From Piper betle (taxonomy: Eukaryota > Streptophyta > Magnoliopsida > Piperales > Piperaceae), in contig JAURVB010013259.1 of assembly GCA_033002965.1 (NCBI GenBank), positions 496,001 to 560,000 of the forward strand: a DNA stretch of 64,000 nucleotides, in the 5' to 3' direction. The position numbers and the translations under genes are program-made. Shown one piece after another: positions 1-11,900 of this stretch. The notes beneath the pieces were generated by a model. It ran no database searches, was not told the DNA's origin, and saw only the letters and a list, made by a program, of their open reading frames with translations. Positions within the stretch are counted from its first letter, which is position 1; each line of letters begins with the position of its first letter.

Positions 1-2
1 GC

Positions 3-227
3 GCCGAGTTCATGGACTTCGCGGTGGAGCTGTTCCGCGGCTTGATCATGTCGAACGCCCGCCGCCGCGTGCTCCGGCGGGTTCCGGTGGGGGTAGCCGG
101 GATCGCCGGGTTGGGGGCGTTGACTCGGTCGGGAAAGGGCGTGGTTGGGTCGGTGGCGGGTGTGTACGCGCTTTGTGCTACAGCCGCGGTTTATCTGAGT
201 CTGGGCAGCGATTTGGAGGCTAACTAA
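3..227 (+). CDS. C-terminal end of an unrecognised protein (partial)
   Basis: The frame is open from the left edge and ends in TAA at 225-227, giving the last ~74 residues of a protein whose start lies outside the window. An internal Met occurs at 12, but the frame continues upstream of it. The segment has an Arg-rich patch (NARRRVLRRVPVG), then a Gly/Val/Ala-rich hydrophobic stretch that could be one membrane helix, and a short acidic tail. GC content and codon use are clearly higher than in the AT-rich DNA that follows. I do not recognise the family. A chance ORF is possible but unlikely, given the sharp composition change just after the stop. Confidence 0.5.
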   Translation, partial: AEFMDFAVELFRGLIMSNARRRVLRRVPVGVAGIAGLGALTRSGKGVVGSVAGVYALCATAAVYLSLGSDLEAN

Positions 228-2166
228 ACAAGCTATTGCTGTGTCTTTGGAAGCGTTTTGTTGAGAAAACAAAGCCATTGTAGTTTCTACGTGAAAAACA
301 AATGTTTATATACATGGAATTTCATATTATGTATGATTATCCGAGTATCATCAATACTCGTTGTATATAGGAAGAGTAAAAACGGGTGGGTTTTTTTCAA
401 GCACGAGTAAAAAAGGTTGAGTAGGAATAATATCACATAAATTCTCTACATAAAAACTTTGATGATTTCTCCGCAAGAGAGCTTAGCCGCGGTTCCAATG
501 ATAACCCAATACCGGTAAGCTAAAAGTCTTCCAAAACGAGTTATGCACTTGATCCAAGTGAGACTAAAAGAAAACGATTTGGCTTTACGCCGCATACCAA
601 CAGGTCAAATCTTCATGTCATCCTTTTTTTGTTTTTTTTAACCCCTCAAACTTTAGAGTATCATCATGAAAAAATTAAAATCCTGGGGCAGGACCACTCT
701 CTCCTCCTACACGGAGCAAGTGCTTTCAGTTTGCTCAATCCATGTATATTATTTAATCCATTCCACACCTACTTCAATGCTTAATCCCAGGCTACTTCCA
801 CCAAGTTATTCCCATCTAACGAAATTCTGCATGCAATATGCCCGCAGGCTCTCCTTTTACAAATTACATGCCTAAACTGAATCCCACTATGGACTGCTAT
901 CACCACTAAGAAAACATATTTTTTCACTTGGTCTCTCCTTTTCTATAGCAGCACCACACAACAAAATCTGTCATCTGATAAGTAAAATACTTAGAGGTAA
1001 CACTTCAAAACAACTTTTCACCTCAACATGTGCCCAAAATTAGCCTACGCCCTCTAAGCATCGAGTTAGAATTTCCCAATTTAGTTCTACCCCAAACTTG
1101 CCATGAACTTAATCACCTTACAATCTTAAACAGCTTGCAACAAATTTGTAATGACCATTATCCATCATCCCGAACTCAGGTAAAAATAAGGTAAACAAAA
1201 GAGTAACAGCATACAAGTAAAGATGATAGCTTTTAATCCCACCACTGCAAAATATTTGCAGATGTAATACATACCCAAACACTTCAAAATCTTGCATCCC
1301 TAAAAATATGATTACTAGGGCAAAGTTATTTGCAGTTGGTTCAACGTTATCAAAGATTGCAGGCTTATTAATCAATGAATGGTAGCTAAAATGAGATCCA
1401 CATAAACAAAAGAAAAGAAAGCATTATTCAACTTTAAAACCCAGATGCAACAACTTATATCAATAGAGTGTCTGAAAGAACTAGTATACCCTACAAAATA
1501 TGGAGTATTTTGAGCATGAGAGGGTGTAAGATTATAAGAAATCACTCTAGAGATAGTGACTTCATATGTATGTCAATTGATTAGCTTTCAAGATGAGGAA
1601 AAAATTATGAACTCTTGGAGATAAATAAGAGTTCAAATGATGTGCCATGTGTACAAAAATGACCATAGAAGCGCCTTAAAACCTACATAATATGGATATA
1701 AAAAATTCATGAATTACAAAAGAAAAGAGTAATTCCGCATACTTATTTAAAACTTCTAGTTGAGGAAAGATTAAAGCCTCCTACAGTTTATCCAGGTACA
1801 ATATGGCAAGCCCTTAGTAACAAAGTATTCATCCAGGCATGCTTAGTCCAAAAACAAAGTATTCATGCATGCTTCTTGTCAAGCTCAATGCCTTCCACAA
1901 CTTATGTAACTAATAACCATTTACTGAAAAATGAACATGCTAACACTCTAGACAGTCGGCTATAAAAGCAATACCAATGGTAATGAGCAATTCAAGGATG
2001 AAAGGTCATCTCTTCCAATAGGAAAACAAGTAATACTCCTTGGTTTCAAAAACAAAAAAAATGCACCAATTGAATTAAAGATGGCAAGTTCCAAACACCA
2101 AATTTTCTCACTTTCATCCAAGAACCATCAAGAAAAAGTACAAACGACTACAGCAGATGCCTTCAC
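228..2166. other. Intergenic, no gene seen
   Basis: This AT-rich stretch between two gene 3' ends presumably includes both 3' UTRs. Short open frames at 666-875 (+) and 1118-1375 (-) have no recognisable motif or splice context, and I do not call them genes. Confidence 0.5.
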
Positions 2167-2760
2167 TTACAACTGTCTACCGGCGGCAGCGGCAACGATC
2201 GGCAAATGCGGCGTCTTCCCCAGCACACAACTCACAACGCTGTACACAAAGCAGGTAACGATGAACACGAAAATGAAATCATACCCCACCACCACCATCT
2301 TGAGCCCCAACCCGGAGGTGGGATTGAAGATGCGCTGTAGCAGGAGAGGTACGGAGAGCAGGACGTCGAGCACGAGCGCCTGCATAGAGTTGAACCGCAC
2401 GTACCGACTAAACGCCGGGTTGCGGACGACGCCGAGGTAGAGGGCGAAGAAGGCGACGAAGCTGGCGTAGGGAAGGGATCGGTAGAGGGACATGAGGGGG
2501 AAGAGGGGCTCGAAGGCCAGCCCGAGGGAAGGGTAGCGGGAGAAGAGGAAGCGGCCGAACTGCACGCCGTTGAAGAAGGGGAGGAAGTAGGCGGCGGAGG
2601 AGGCGAGGCGGTCGGCGGCGGGGGTGGTGGCCGGCTGGTTGGAGGCGCGGGGGGCGAGGCGGGTGGGGGTGGAGAAGGGGCGGCGGAGAGGGGCGGCGGG
2701 GCGGTGGAATAGGAGGGTGGTGGGGAGGAGGGAGGGGCGGAGGAGGGCGGCGGCGGCCAT
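2167..2760 (-). CDS. TIC20-II: Protein TIC20-II, chloroplast inner-envelope translocon family
   Basis: This intronless ORF of 197 aa starts with ATG at 2760 and ends with TAA at 2167. The first ~45 residues are rich in Ala, Ser, Pro and Arg and lack acids, as in a chloroplast transit peptide. The mature part matches the TIC20-II type: AAYFLPFFNGVQFGRFLFSR, then SLYRSLPYASFVAFFALYLG, RNPAFSRYVRFNSMQALVLD, and the C-terminal LGKTPHLPIVAAAAGRQL. Four hydrophobic segments fit the four-helix TIC20 fold of the inner envelope. TIC20 proteins take part in protein import through the inner envelope; the specific role of the II isoform is less settled. The coding region is strikingly GC-rich compared with its flanks. 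Length is normal for the family and no defect is seen. Confidence 0.95.
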   Translation of the reverse strand: MAAAALLRPSLLPTTLLFHRPAAPLRRPFSTPTRLAPRASNQPATTPAADRLASSAAYFLPFFNGVQFGRFLFSRYPSLGLAFEPLFPLMSLYRSLPYASFVAFFALYLGVVRNPAFSRYVRFNSMQALVLDVLLSVPLLLQRIFNPTSGLGLKMVVVGYDFIFVFIVTCFVYSVVSCVLGKTPHLPIVAAAAGRQL

Positions 2761-5055
2761 GGTTCCCGGCCCGCAGTCGGCGGAGATTACGGCGGCGGCG
2801 GCGGTTTTGATAGGGTTTCCCGAATCGCGATTTGGGTGGTAATTTTGTAGGGACCGGACCGGATGGGTGGTTGATCGAGTCGGTTTACTAAAAATATTAG
2901 TACGCGAATAATTAATTATGATAAAATTGAAGTTACTAATATATTTTATATTTTATACGCATTAATCAGTTTTGAAATTATATCCTCTTTTCTTGTCGAA
3001 ATTGTTCATTTATAGTGATAAAAATTATTTATTTAAAGTAATCAAAGTCTACTTTTAATTTATATTTTTTGTGTATATTTTTAATTCTAGTTCAATACCT
3101 TTCTAATTGAAAATAGTAAAATTATAAAATAATAATAGACATGTGAAAATTATAGTGACCTAACTAATAAAATACACATGACAGATTGAGGTTGGTTTTC
3201 TAATTTGTTTTAGTGTAAATGTAAAATAATATCTAGTTAATATTGACTTCTCAAATTTCTCAAATTTATTCAAGAAGACAGGGGGAAATATTATGGAAGT
3301 GTCATCTAGCAGAATTAGTTTTATTTTATTATATTAAGTAAATTAAGAAAAAACAAGGGTCACAAATGTTAATATAATTTAGTAATAAATTAATAATCAC
3401 AGTTGTTGTTAAAGGTGCCTATAATTATGAATTCATATAATAGGAGATAATATAGTAATTAGAAAAAGGCTGTGACAGACCTAATGTGTTGATTAATTTT
3501 CCATTTTTGAAAAGTTTATATTTAGCTTCCTCTTTGATTTTTGACATAATCAAATAACACTTCGGACAAAAAAAGTTATATTGAAGACAACATAATAGTA
3601 TTGTTTTTTTAGGAACTAAAATGTAAATTTCTAGCTAATAGACTTGCTTAACTAAGAAGGCTCACATACTATTAGTCTTAGATATCGAGTCTTTTCTCTT
3701 TTTTATAGTATGTGAATTAATCTAACTTTACTTCATAAAAAAATCATATTTTCATATATCAACAAATTTAGAGTTGATTTTTCATATTTAATACGAGGAA
3801 AGTTTACCTGGACAAGTGAGGAAAATTTTCCTAGCCTGAAATCAATTTGGTCTGATCACAAGGTCACTCATAGTGTCATCGGTCGCCCACCAGCGACCGA
3901 ATCTGGCGGCCTCTGGCTAGATTTGGCGAAGGCTGGCTAACCCATCTTGTCGCTACCGGATCCGGTCAACAGGCAGGCAGATCTAGCCGCACGGCCCCCT
4001 TCTGCCAAATCCGATGGCAACCAGCCAAATTCGGTTAGAGGATGGCCAGGCCCAAGTGCCCAACTGGGATTGGCGCCGACCAGCTGTGGGTCGACCATCG
4101 ACGCCTTAAAAGTTGATGGTTTTCTATTTTATTTTTAAAATGTTAATTAATTTGGGTTATCCTTAAAATCAAACGACTTAAATTGATTTAAGGGTAAGAA
4201 AAAGGGCAGGCTATCCAATCTCATTTAATATTCACTTAAACAATGTCTTCTACAATTAAGTTGTTTTAATTTTATTTCAGGTGCCGGTAGGCGGATAGTT
4301 ATTATAGTTTATATGTCTCCTTAGAAAGAGGTGATTTTGAATTTTATACATATTTGTCTAATTCGACATACGACACTTTATAAAAATCTTACCTTGACTA
4401 TCCATAGACCAAATTTTAAAACAAATTCTTTGTCCAGCATCAAATGTTATACACTAATACAAAATCTTAAACCTACCCACCTACCTACCTACCTATATAT
4501 ATATATTTCCATATCAAACATGTTGTTTTGATGAGCAACATTTACTAAGGTTAAAAAGTTAAGTGCAACTCTAACTTTATTACTTTGTACCCAAAATTAA
4601 TAAACGAGATAAGATGATTTTATTATATGACAATAAAATAAGCTGCCAACACTTCTCACATACACTTTGACGAGAGGTCCACATAAATATTCATTTGATC
4701 CGAGGCCACGGTGAAGCTTGGAGAAATAACATAAGAAAAATGGAAGGGCTATTCAAATGTAGCCTTTTATTAGTTCAATATACATATAGACATAAGGGAC
4801 AAATTAAAGTGAGCTATGCCTTATTCAGAAAATTATTTTAAAATTAATTTTTGTTACAATTATTATGATAATGAAAATAAAAAAATATTAGATTGAGTTA
4901 AAAATTTATAAATACCCTTACTATTAATTTTTATATTTATTTATATGGATTTAAATAATATGACCTACTAAATTACTTCAAGTAAAAATTATCACACATA
5001 TAAATTATATTAGTAGAAGCTCATATATATAAAGTTCGTAAGCATAATATTGCGC
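2761..5055. other. Intergenic upstream of TIC20-II; AT-rich with one GC-rich island
   Basis: The first part must contain the TIC20-II promoter and 5' leader on the minus strand. From about 2880 to 3830 the sequence is very AT-rich. A GC-rich block at ~3850-4110 (many CCGGATC/GGCGCC-like words) is followed by AT-rich DNA. A short phrase near 4150-4190 recurs in diverged form near 5820-5860, suggesting transposon debris. The 63-aa ORF at 3947-4138 lies in this island and has no recognisable motif. Confidence 0.4.
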
Positions 5056-5499
5056 AGCTTCCACCACATTTCCTTTTTTTTAATGTAGAAAAGCAAGTCA
5101 ATTCATAGTAATAACCATAACGACATTTACATAAACAAACTGTTAGAGAAGAAAAGATAAAATGACTCAAAAGTAGATAAGAGTCGTACCTGAGCAACAT
5201 AGAACACAGATCCGAAGAGGTAGAAACAAAAGTATCCAGCCCAAAACATTCACATGCTAAACATTCAACAAATATGAATAAGCAATACAAACAAATCGTG
5301 ATGAAGTTCGACCCACAAGCAGAAGAAGAACGAAGGAATTATTGTGCACCCGCGACCTACAAGGGTGCTCCCCTTACAACGGCCCACCAAACTTTGAAGA
5401 TCCAAATCTGGCATGGGGAGAAGATGAGGCTCTAGCGGCGAGGTAGAAAAAATCCCGATCCGGGGAGAAAGGCCTTCCAAGTAAGGAAGTAATCATCAT

Positions 5500-6290
5500 C
5501 AACAATAGGGTTGTTAATTGAGTGAGTCACCTCTCGAAGATTTGGTGTTTAACTCGACATTTAATTGTACGAGCTCAAACTCAAATCCTACGAGTTGAGT
5601 TTGAGCAAGGCAGTGTTCGATTCGACTCGAATCGACTCAATATAACTCGGACTTGACTCGAAATCAATTTGAACTTGTCTCCATTATATAATATAATAAT
5701 ATACATAATATTATTTGTCTACTTAAAATATATTAAAATTATAAATAAATATTATTATTAACTACGTATTAAAGGAGTGTGGTCATGGGGGTGTTTTATT
5801 TTTTATTTTTATTTTTATTAAATTTGGGTTGTTCTTATAATCGAACGATTTATATTAAAGTTTGAGATAGAAACATTATCTGTCATGGCTAAGATAATTA
5901 TATATATATATAAGTCTAATTACAACTAATTATATTTATTTATATAAAATAAAATAAAAAGAAGCATCAATATAAGGATAGCTCAGTTGGGAGGGCATTA
6001 GATTGAAGATTTGAAGGTCGTGTGTTCGTTGTTAATTGAGCTAGCTTGTGAGCTACTTTTAACCTTATAATCAAGCTGGTTTCGAGTTCGTCAAAATTAA
6101 ACAATCTAAGTATATTTAAGCTTAAGTCGAGCTCGAATAACATAAAAAATGTTCGAATCGATTTTGAGCATATATAATCAAAACTCGTTTGATCTCGAGT
6201 CAAGTTTAAACAAATTTGAACTATTCAAATCAAGTTTGAATACAAGCTGAACTGCTTACTCGTTTAGCAGCTTACAACAACGAGCTTGTA
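5500..6290. repeat. Nested repeat block rich in ctcga/tcgag words
   Basis: This block interrupts the retroposon-like insertion. It is dense in variants of actcgactcgaa and gagctcgaat on both strands and contains the tRNA-Phe-like fragment. No coding capacity is seen. Exact ends are uncertain; they were judged from the change in word composition. Confidence 0.4.
5974..6031 (+). tRNA. tRNA-Phe(GAA)-like fragment, degenerate (pseudo-tRNA or SINE head)
   Basis: The sequence carries ggatagctcagttgggag, the D-arm and box A of eukaryotic tRNA-Phe, then an anticodon arm with loop ttgaaga (anticodon GAA), then the variable region and the start of the T arm (gaaggtcgtgtgttcg). The 3' half of the T arm and the acceptor stem are not present: box B ends in gttgttaattg and the two ends do not pair. 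It is therefore not a functional tRNA gene. Either a tRNA-Phe pseudogene or the RNA polymerase III promoter head of a SINE would explain it, and its position in a retroposon-like block favours the latter. Confidence 0.6.
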
Positions 6291-7400
6291 TTGTAGATCT
6301 CACCGGAAAGAAGGGGGCATGGTGGAAGATTGAGAGGAAACAACAGAATACTTCTTTAAAGGGAAGAAAGGGGGAGAGAATGGGGAAGATAGAGGCTTAG
6401 GAGGCGAGGATGGGGAATGCCCTAGGTAGGGGGCAGAGGGGAGAGGGGGTTGGCCGGAATCGGCGGCCCGACCAGATCTGCTAGCCTGGGGTTTTGGGAA
6501 GCTTCCACCACATTTGTTTTACGTTCAATTCGTTAGAAGATTTCATGCTAGCAAAATTCATAATGCAGGCGTCGGCATGCCGCGAATATCCTACGTCGCA
6601 GTGACGAACTATGCAAGATCATAGACTTTCTTTCCTTTGGTCTATTTATAATATTAATCAACGTAGAACGAAAATGCTTATGAACTTCCTTGTTCAAATG
6701 ATGCGGCTCATTCCAACAACCAGCTTCTGCCATTTTCATTTACTCATTCTTCCTGTTCTCAAACAAGCATACATACAATACTCTTAATGCTCCAATCAGT
6801 ACCAAGTATCAACTATATACATATAACAGTACGGAAAGACTTTTATAATAAGTTTATTGATGAAGACCACTCAAAACTACTCACCAACTCTAGTCCTGGA
6901 TCATGATGTCAAACTTAAAATTAAAATAGCCAAGGACATACCCAATGTCAAGCCAGCCAAAAACACAAAATTTTAATTGTGATTGTCAAGTACTACTCGT
7001 TTTGGGGAGCATTTCCCAACACATTCCTTAGTTGCTATCGTTCATTTATACGGTCAGTTAGTCAGGTCAATACGTAGCTCAGAACTTTTACAGTCAATTC
7101 AGAGATTTAGACCATGGACGAGCCTACACTTTGTAACGAATCAAATCGATGCCATCGTATATCGTCACATGCGTTTCGCAGTTAGTGTGAACATCTCACA
7201 GATCCATTGTTAAGATTCAACGAAATTGGGTCATTATTTTTTTGTTCAACACCTCCGACTCACATCTCATGCAATACAGGCTTATGATTCAACGCATGCA
7301 TTGTTTATGATTCAAATTACTTTCATTAACACAAGCATATATGAAAGCTACCACACCAACTTCACTTTATAATTTGCACGCCATTCAAATATAGATCCCT

Positions 7401-7517
7401 GGTCAACAAAAAAACCATAGAATTCTTGTGTGTATATCCTAGCCAAAGACATTGGGAATAAATAAGATAAAACTAGAAGAAAAATGTGTGCCATAAATGT
7501 AGGATCAAACGAGTCAA
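7401..7517 (+). promoter_or_regulatory. Two W-box-like elements upstream of the PIP-like gene
   Basis: ggtcaa at 7401-7406 and agtcaa at 7512-7517 are the reverse complements of TTGACC and TTGACT, the WRKY-factor binding consensus. They lie 180-300 bp upstream of the start codon. The consensus is short and common, so this only fits with pathogen-inducible expression and does not prove it. Confidence 0.3.
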
Positions 7518-7549
7518 ATATCTCCAAGCAGACAAGTCCCAACCATTCA

Positions 7550-7557
7550 CTATAAAT
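7550..7557 (+). promoter_or_regulatory. Probable TATA box of the PIP-like gene
   Basis: ctataaat lies about 145 bp upstream of the ATG, a position that would give a 5' leader of roughly 110 nt. Confidence 0.4.
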
Positions 7558-7694
7558 TAAACCACATTGCCAACCACCGAGAGCAAACACTTGCATTGAT
7601 TCAATACCTTCATTTGCCTGCATAGCAAGAAGCTGCGGGTTCCCAGTACCCAAGTTTTTTGATCACCCAGCTTACTCTTTACTAGTCTTGATCG

Positions 7695-7916
7695 ATGGAG
7701 TTCCGAAGAGCTGTTACTCTTTTCTTGGTGATTGTTGTGTGCATGGCTGTCGTTGCAGTTGAAACTGTGGAAGCCACCAGAGTTTTATCGGGGGATTTTG
7801 CTTGTGATAATCACCTGGCAGCGTACCCTTCCATGTATGACAAGGCTAGGTCGTTTATGGATTGTTGGATTGGTCGGCTGGCAGCTGGTCCTAGTCCCAA
7901 GGGCCCTGGACATTAG
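7695..7916 (+). CDS. PAMP-induced secreted peptide (PIP/PIPL)-like precursor, 73 aa
   Basis: This single-exon ORF has an N-terminal signal peptide (basic MEFRR, then the hydrophobic stretch AVTLFLVIVVCMAVVAV, cleaved probably near VEA-TR). A variable middle follows, and the C-terminal end is AAGPSPKGPGH directly before the stop. Plant PIP and PIPL precursors are 70-110 aa with a signal peptide and a C-terminal SGPSPxGxGH motif. Mature PIP peptides are secreted and amplify immune signalling, with RLK7 as receptor in Arabidopsis. Here the first Ser of the motif is Ala (AGPS). Two Cys residues lie in the middle region. A second open frame over the same DNA (7732-8097) runs through the stop but has no signal peptide or motif. 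Family assignment rests mainly on the short C-terminal motif plus the architecture. Confidence 0.75.
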   Translation: MEFRRAVTLFLVIVVCMAVVAVETVEATRVLSGDFACDNHLAAYPSMYDKARSFMDCWIGRLAAGPSPKGPGH

Positions 7917-8919
7917 GCGAACGAGATCATGGACGTTGGACAAAGACATAAAAATTGTCTTTGTTTATTCGTTGGCCAAGGCTACAGTTTTTTATTTTTA
8001 TTTTTTACAGTTAGTGCAAAATTATTATATTTGTAATGGATTGGAAATCGTTATTTGGGTACTCGGCCAATTGGCAAAATATTGTCGAATTGGATGATTG
8101 TAATAATGTGTTTTGGTTTAACCTAAGTTTGTCCTAATATATTGATATTCTTTTATGTTTAATGGACCTTCAGTTATGTTCCGCTGCTTATTTAATGGAC
8201 TATGAATTATGTTGCTCCCTAGAAGAGAAGGCTTTATATTACCGGAGGAACTTAGCGGTTTCGCTTGCATATTATTTGCTACGTTGGCAAAAGATCACAA
8301 GCTTTTCAATTGCATATATACATATATATATATATATATTAGTCATAGCTATATTGCCTGAGGAACTTGGCACTTTCACTTGTATACTATTTGCTACGTT
8401 GCTGAAAAATCACTAGCTTTTCATACCAAATAAGTTGATGTTAACTAGGAAATATAACAGCTGATTCACTTCATAGGCTAAGCAGTCAATGCTGAATCAA
8501 GAGAAAATACATTATTCAGCAGTTGGAGATAACAGACGAAATGAAACCCTAACAAAGAAAGATCTGCGATGATGATAATTGTATAAAAAAAACTGCTGAC
8601 CTTGTTAATTTGCTTGTAGAGTCCAAAAATACAAGGTGTCTCAATTTGTGTATATCGGATATGTAACTAACAATTAGTTTAGCATATGACTTTCAGAACA
8701 GATGTGACAATTGCCGCAGCAACAGGCTCTCATTCCCGCAGCACCAAAATTCCTGGTGGCAAAGCAAATCTGATCACCAAAATTCCACAAAACCACTTCT
8801 TCAATTGCATCCACTCAACAGCACCAAATACTGTTTGTGATGTGTAGATAAGAGTTTCAAAGAACTGATCAAGCATCCGGCTGAATGAGAAGATCACAAC
8901 AAACAACCGATTTTATGAA
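7917..8919. other. Convergent 3' regions of the PIP-like gene and DPH2
   Basis: No gene is seen. The stretch holds an AT-rich 3' UTR and a TA microsatellite near 8319-8339. A short phrase around 8228-8285 (gaggaacttagc...tttgctacgttg) recurs diverged at 8358-8407, so there is a local duplication of about 130 bp spacing. Confidence 0.4.
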
Positions 8920-11900
8920 TTACGTTTTCTCTGTGCCACCGGTTTCATGATCATACCCTGATGCTCTTCCAGTCCGCCCAATTAAGACAGATTGTGTTTG
9001 TGAGTTTTCATTTGTCACTTCAAGCCCATGGTAAGTTCGAGAAGCAAAAAATTCAGTGACAGATTTGGCCTTGCCCTTAACAAGTCCAGAACTTGTACAT
9101 CTTTTGGCGATTGTTAAGGCTTCCTTTGTTGCCTTGGCCAGTGTAAGATCTCTATTATGTTCCTCTTCTCGATCTGCAGATTTTACAAATCAAGAATACT
9201 AAATGCATAGAGTAGCGAAGAGACTACTTAGTAATATCCATGAAATTTTAAAAAAGGGCAAAATCCTTGAGCATTACCTGTAAAATACATTGGAATTTTC
9301 CAATTTCTAACGAAAACGGTAATACTCAGAAATAGATTCAAAAGAAGCAGTTCATTAAAACAAGAAACATAAATTCAGGGAAAGTGAATTTCCTCTGAGA
9401 TATCAATACCTTCAATCGCAAAATCTTCAACATATCCACCTTCAAAGAAGGAAAATCTCGTTGCTTCTGCATTTCCTCCAAGCTGCAATGCAGAAGAAGA
9501 TATCAAATCTTGAAACTCCATTACATAGGCTCCTGTCCACTGGCTTCCTCTGCATCAAAAAACAACAGAAATGGAATACAAAGGCCATGAACAACAAAGA
9601 GTAAACGTAGTGCTTCCAAAGGAAAAAGTAAACTAGCAGACTAGATCATGCAACAAGTCAAACGAACATCCCCACTTAGAAAATTACATGAATTTGATTA
9701 TATACACAGAATTTGTTTACATTCTATGATCATCAAATTCTATTGCCAATGAATTTAAACTTTTATTAAAAGAAGGTTTAATTTATCATATTGATATTGT
9801 TGAAGTTATCAGTTCAAATATATACTAAGCAGTTGTTAGAGAAAGGAAATCATCTTTGACCTTTGATACTGTAATAACCTATATTAAAACTGATTAATCA
9901 AGATTTGCAAAATATAATTCAAATTTATAGGTAAAAGGATATTAAAAGTCAATGCAATAACAATGTTACTCTCACAGATTTGTTATGCATACTATTTGCA
10001 TGAATTTGATTATAGCCAGTTGATTATTAACATTTCATATAACCAAAGATTGTGCATTAAAATGAAAGTGATACCCATTTGATTTCTATTACTTCATATA
10101 AAAGGAAAAAATAGTTTACTATTCTAATAATAGTTTAAGTTGTTTCCTCTTTGATCGACCGATTGACAATCCTACAATCTTTATGATTAAAGATCTAACT
10201 TTTCAACATCTATTATTCAACATTAAATGTACAATTAGACTCTACAAATGTAAAAAAAATCATAAAATATACAATAAGAGAATGAATGTTAACAAGTGTA
10301 TTCAACTTTTAATGAAGGATTAACAAATAACTTATTATGATTGGTTGTAATAAAAGTAAGAGATCTTATTTTGAATCTTAATAAAATCTCTATAAAATAC
10401 AATCTTTTCAAATAAACTACAAGAAAAGCACAATCCGATCACATAACTTTAGAATTTTTTTCAAATCTTTTTAAAATAGTTGAAAATCTCTATATTTTTA
10501 AGCAATTAATTAGGGGGATATATGTTTTTCAATATTTTTGGAATTTTTTAATTAATCAAATTACAAATACAATAAAGATGAAAAATATGAGTTGACAAAG
10601 CACATATATTTTAAATTATTTTCAAAAATTTTCAATCAATTAAATTATAAATATGATAAGGATGGAAAATAAGAGTTGATAAACACTCTCTTAATTTCTT
10701 TCAAAATTTGTTAATCAAGCAAATTACAAATTCGATAAAGATGAAAAATAAAAGTTGATAAAAATACTTATTTCTTTATTATTTTTGTAATGTTTTGATT
10801 AACGAAATTACTGATCCGATAAAGATGAAAAAATAGGTGATTATTTTTTAATTAATTAAATTAATAATCTAATTAAGTTCTTATAATGAGAAATTAGAAA
10901 ATGCTTTATTATAATTAGTTATTCCTATTTTTCATTTTTATTATATTTATAATTTTATTAATTAAAAATGTTCGAAGACAATGAAAAATAGTGTGTTTAT
11001 CAACTCCTATTTCATATCCTAAAAGGATTTGTAATTTAATTAATTAAAAATCCCGAAAATGATAAAAAATATGTTTTCATCTTCACCGTATTTGTAATTT
11101 AATTGATTATTTTTTAAAAATAATAAATAAATATATGTGTTTATCAACTCCTATATTCTATCTTTATCATATTTATAATTAAATTAGTTAAAAATTTTCT
11201 AAAATAATAAAAAAATATATCCCCCTATTAATATTTTAAGATATAGAGATTTTCAAATATCTTAATAAAATTTGAAATCAAAAATTCTAAAAGTTGGTAT
11301 GAGATCATATTGTACTTATCTTTTAATTTATCTAAAAAGATTACATTTTATAGAAATTTCCAAACATCTTAATAAGATTAAGTATGAGATCATATTGTAC
11401 TTATCTTTTAATTTATTTAAAAAGATAGCATTTTATAGATATTTACAAATATCTCAAAAATATTTAAAATTATATTTTATTATTATCAAAACCAATCATA
11501 ATAAGTTATTTGCTCATCCCCATTACATGAGGACACTATATATTAAAGAATATAAAAAACCATGCAACGTGTAGGTATATACCATTTGTGTGTGCGGGCA
11601 CGTGTACACATATAACAAATTTAGGAGAATAATGTTCTTATTGTATTCATTTTTAATATTCTTTATTTATATCTACAAATCCAAATTTATATTTTGCAAA
11701 TCTTGATAAATCAATTCCAATATAGTTAATTATAGTACCAAAGGTGAAACATACTTCTTTTCTCTAATAACTATTTGGTATATATTTCAATCGATACCTT
11801 CAATATTATCAATGAGATAAATTGAGTTTTCTTTTCATAAAGGTTTAAGGTGATTGACAATATGATTTAAGATTATAACATATATCATCCAAGACTACAA

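Larger units (their letters stand above)
5056..6515 (-). mobile_element. Retroposon-like insertion with 16-bp target-site duplication (minus orientation)
   Basis: The 16-mer agcttccaccacattt occurs at 5056-5071 and again at 6500-6515. Directly inside the left copy is a run of T (5074-5080), which is a poly(A) tail when read on the minus strand. A direct repeat of variable length plus a 3' A-tail is the signature of target-primed retroposition (LINE, SINE or processed transcript). Read on the minus strand, the 5' part (~6300-6498) is C- and T-rich and the 3' part (~5073-5480) carries a 71-codon open frame with no recognisable product. The middle (~5500-6290) is different in character, full of ctcgaa/ttcgag words, and looks like a second nested insertion. 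Confidence 0.6.

Noticed and set aside
7732..8097. 121-codon ORF overlapping the PIP-like gene
   Set aside because: It is in another frame, lacks the signal peptide and motif, and runs into the 3' region.
11272..11574. 100-codon ORF inside the DPH2 intron
   Set aside because: It is built of AT-rich fold-back arm sequence, with an internally repeated phrase, and is not a gene.
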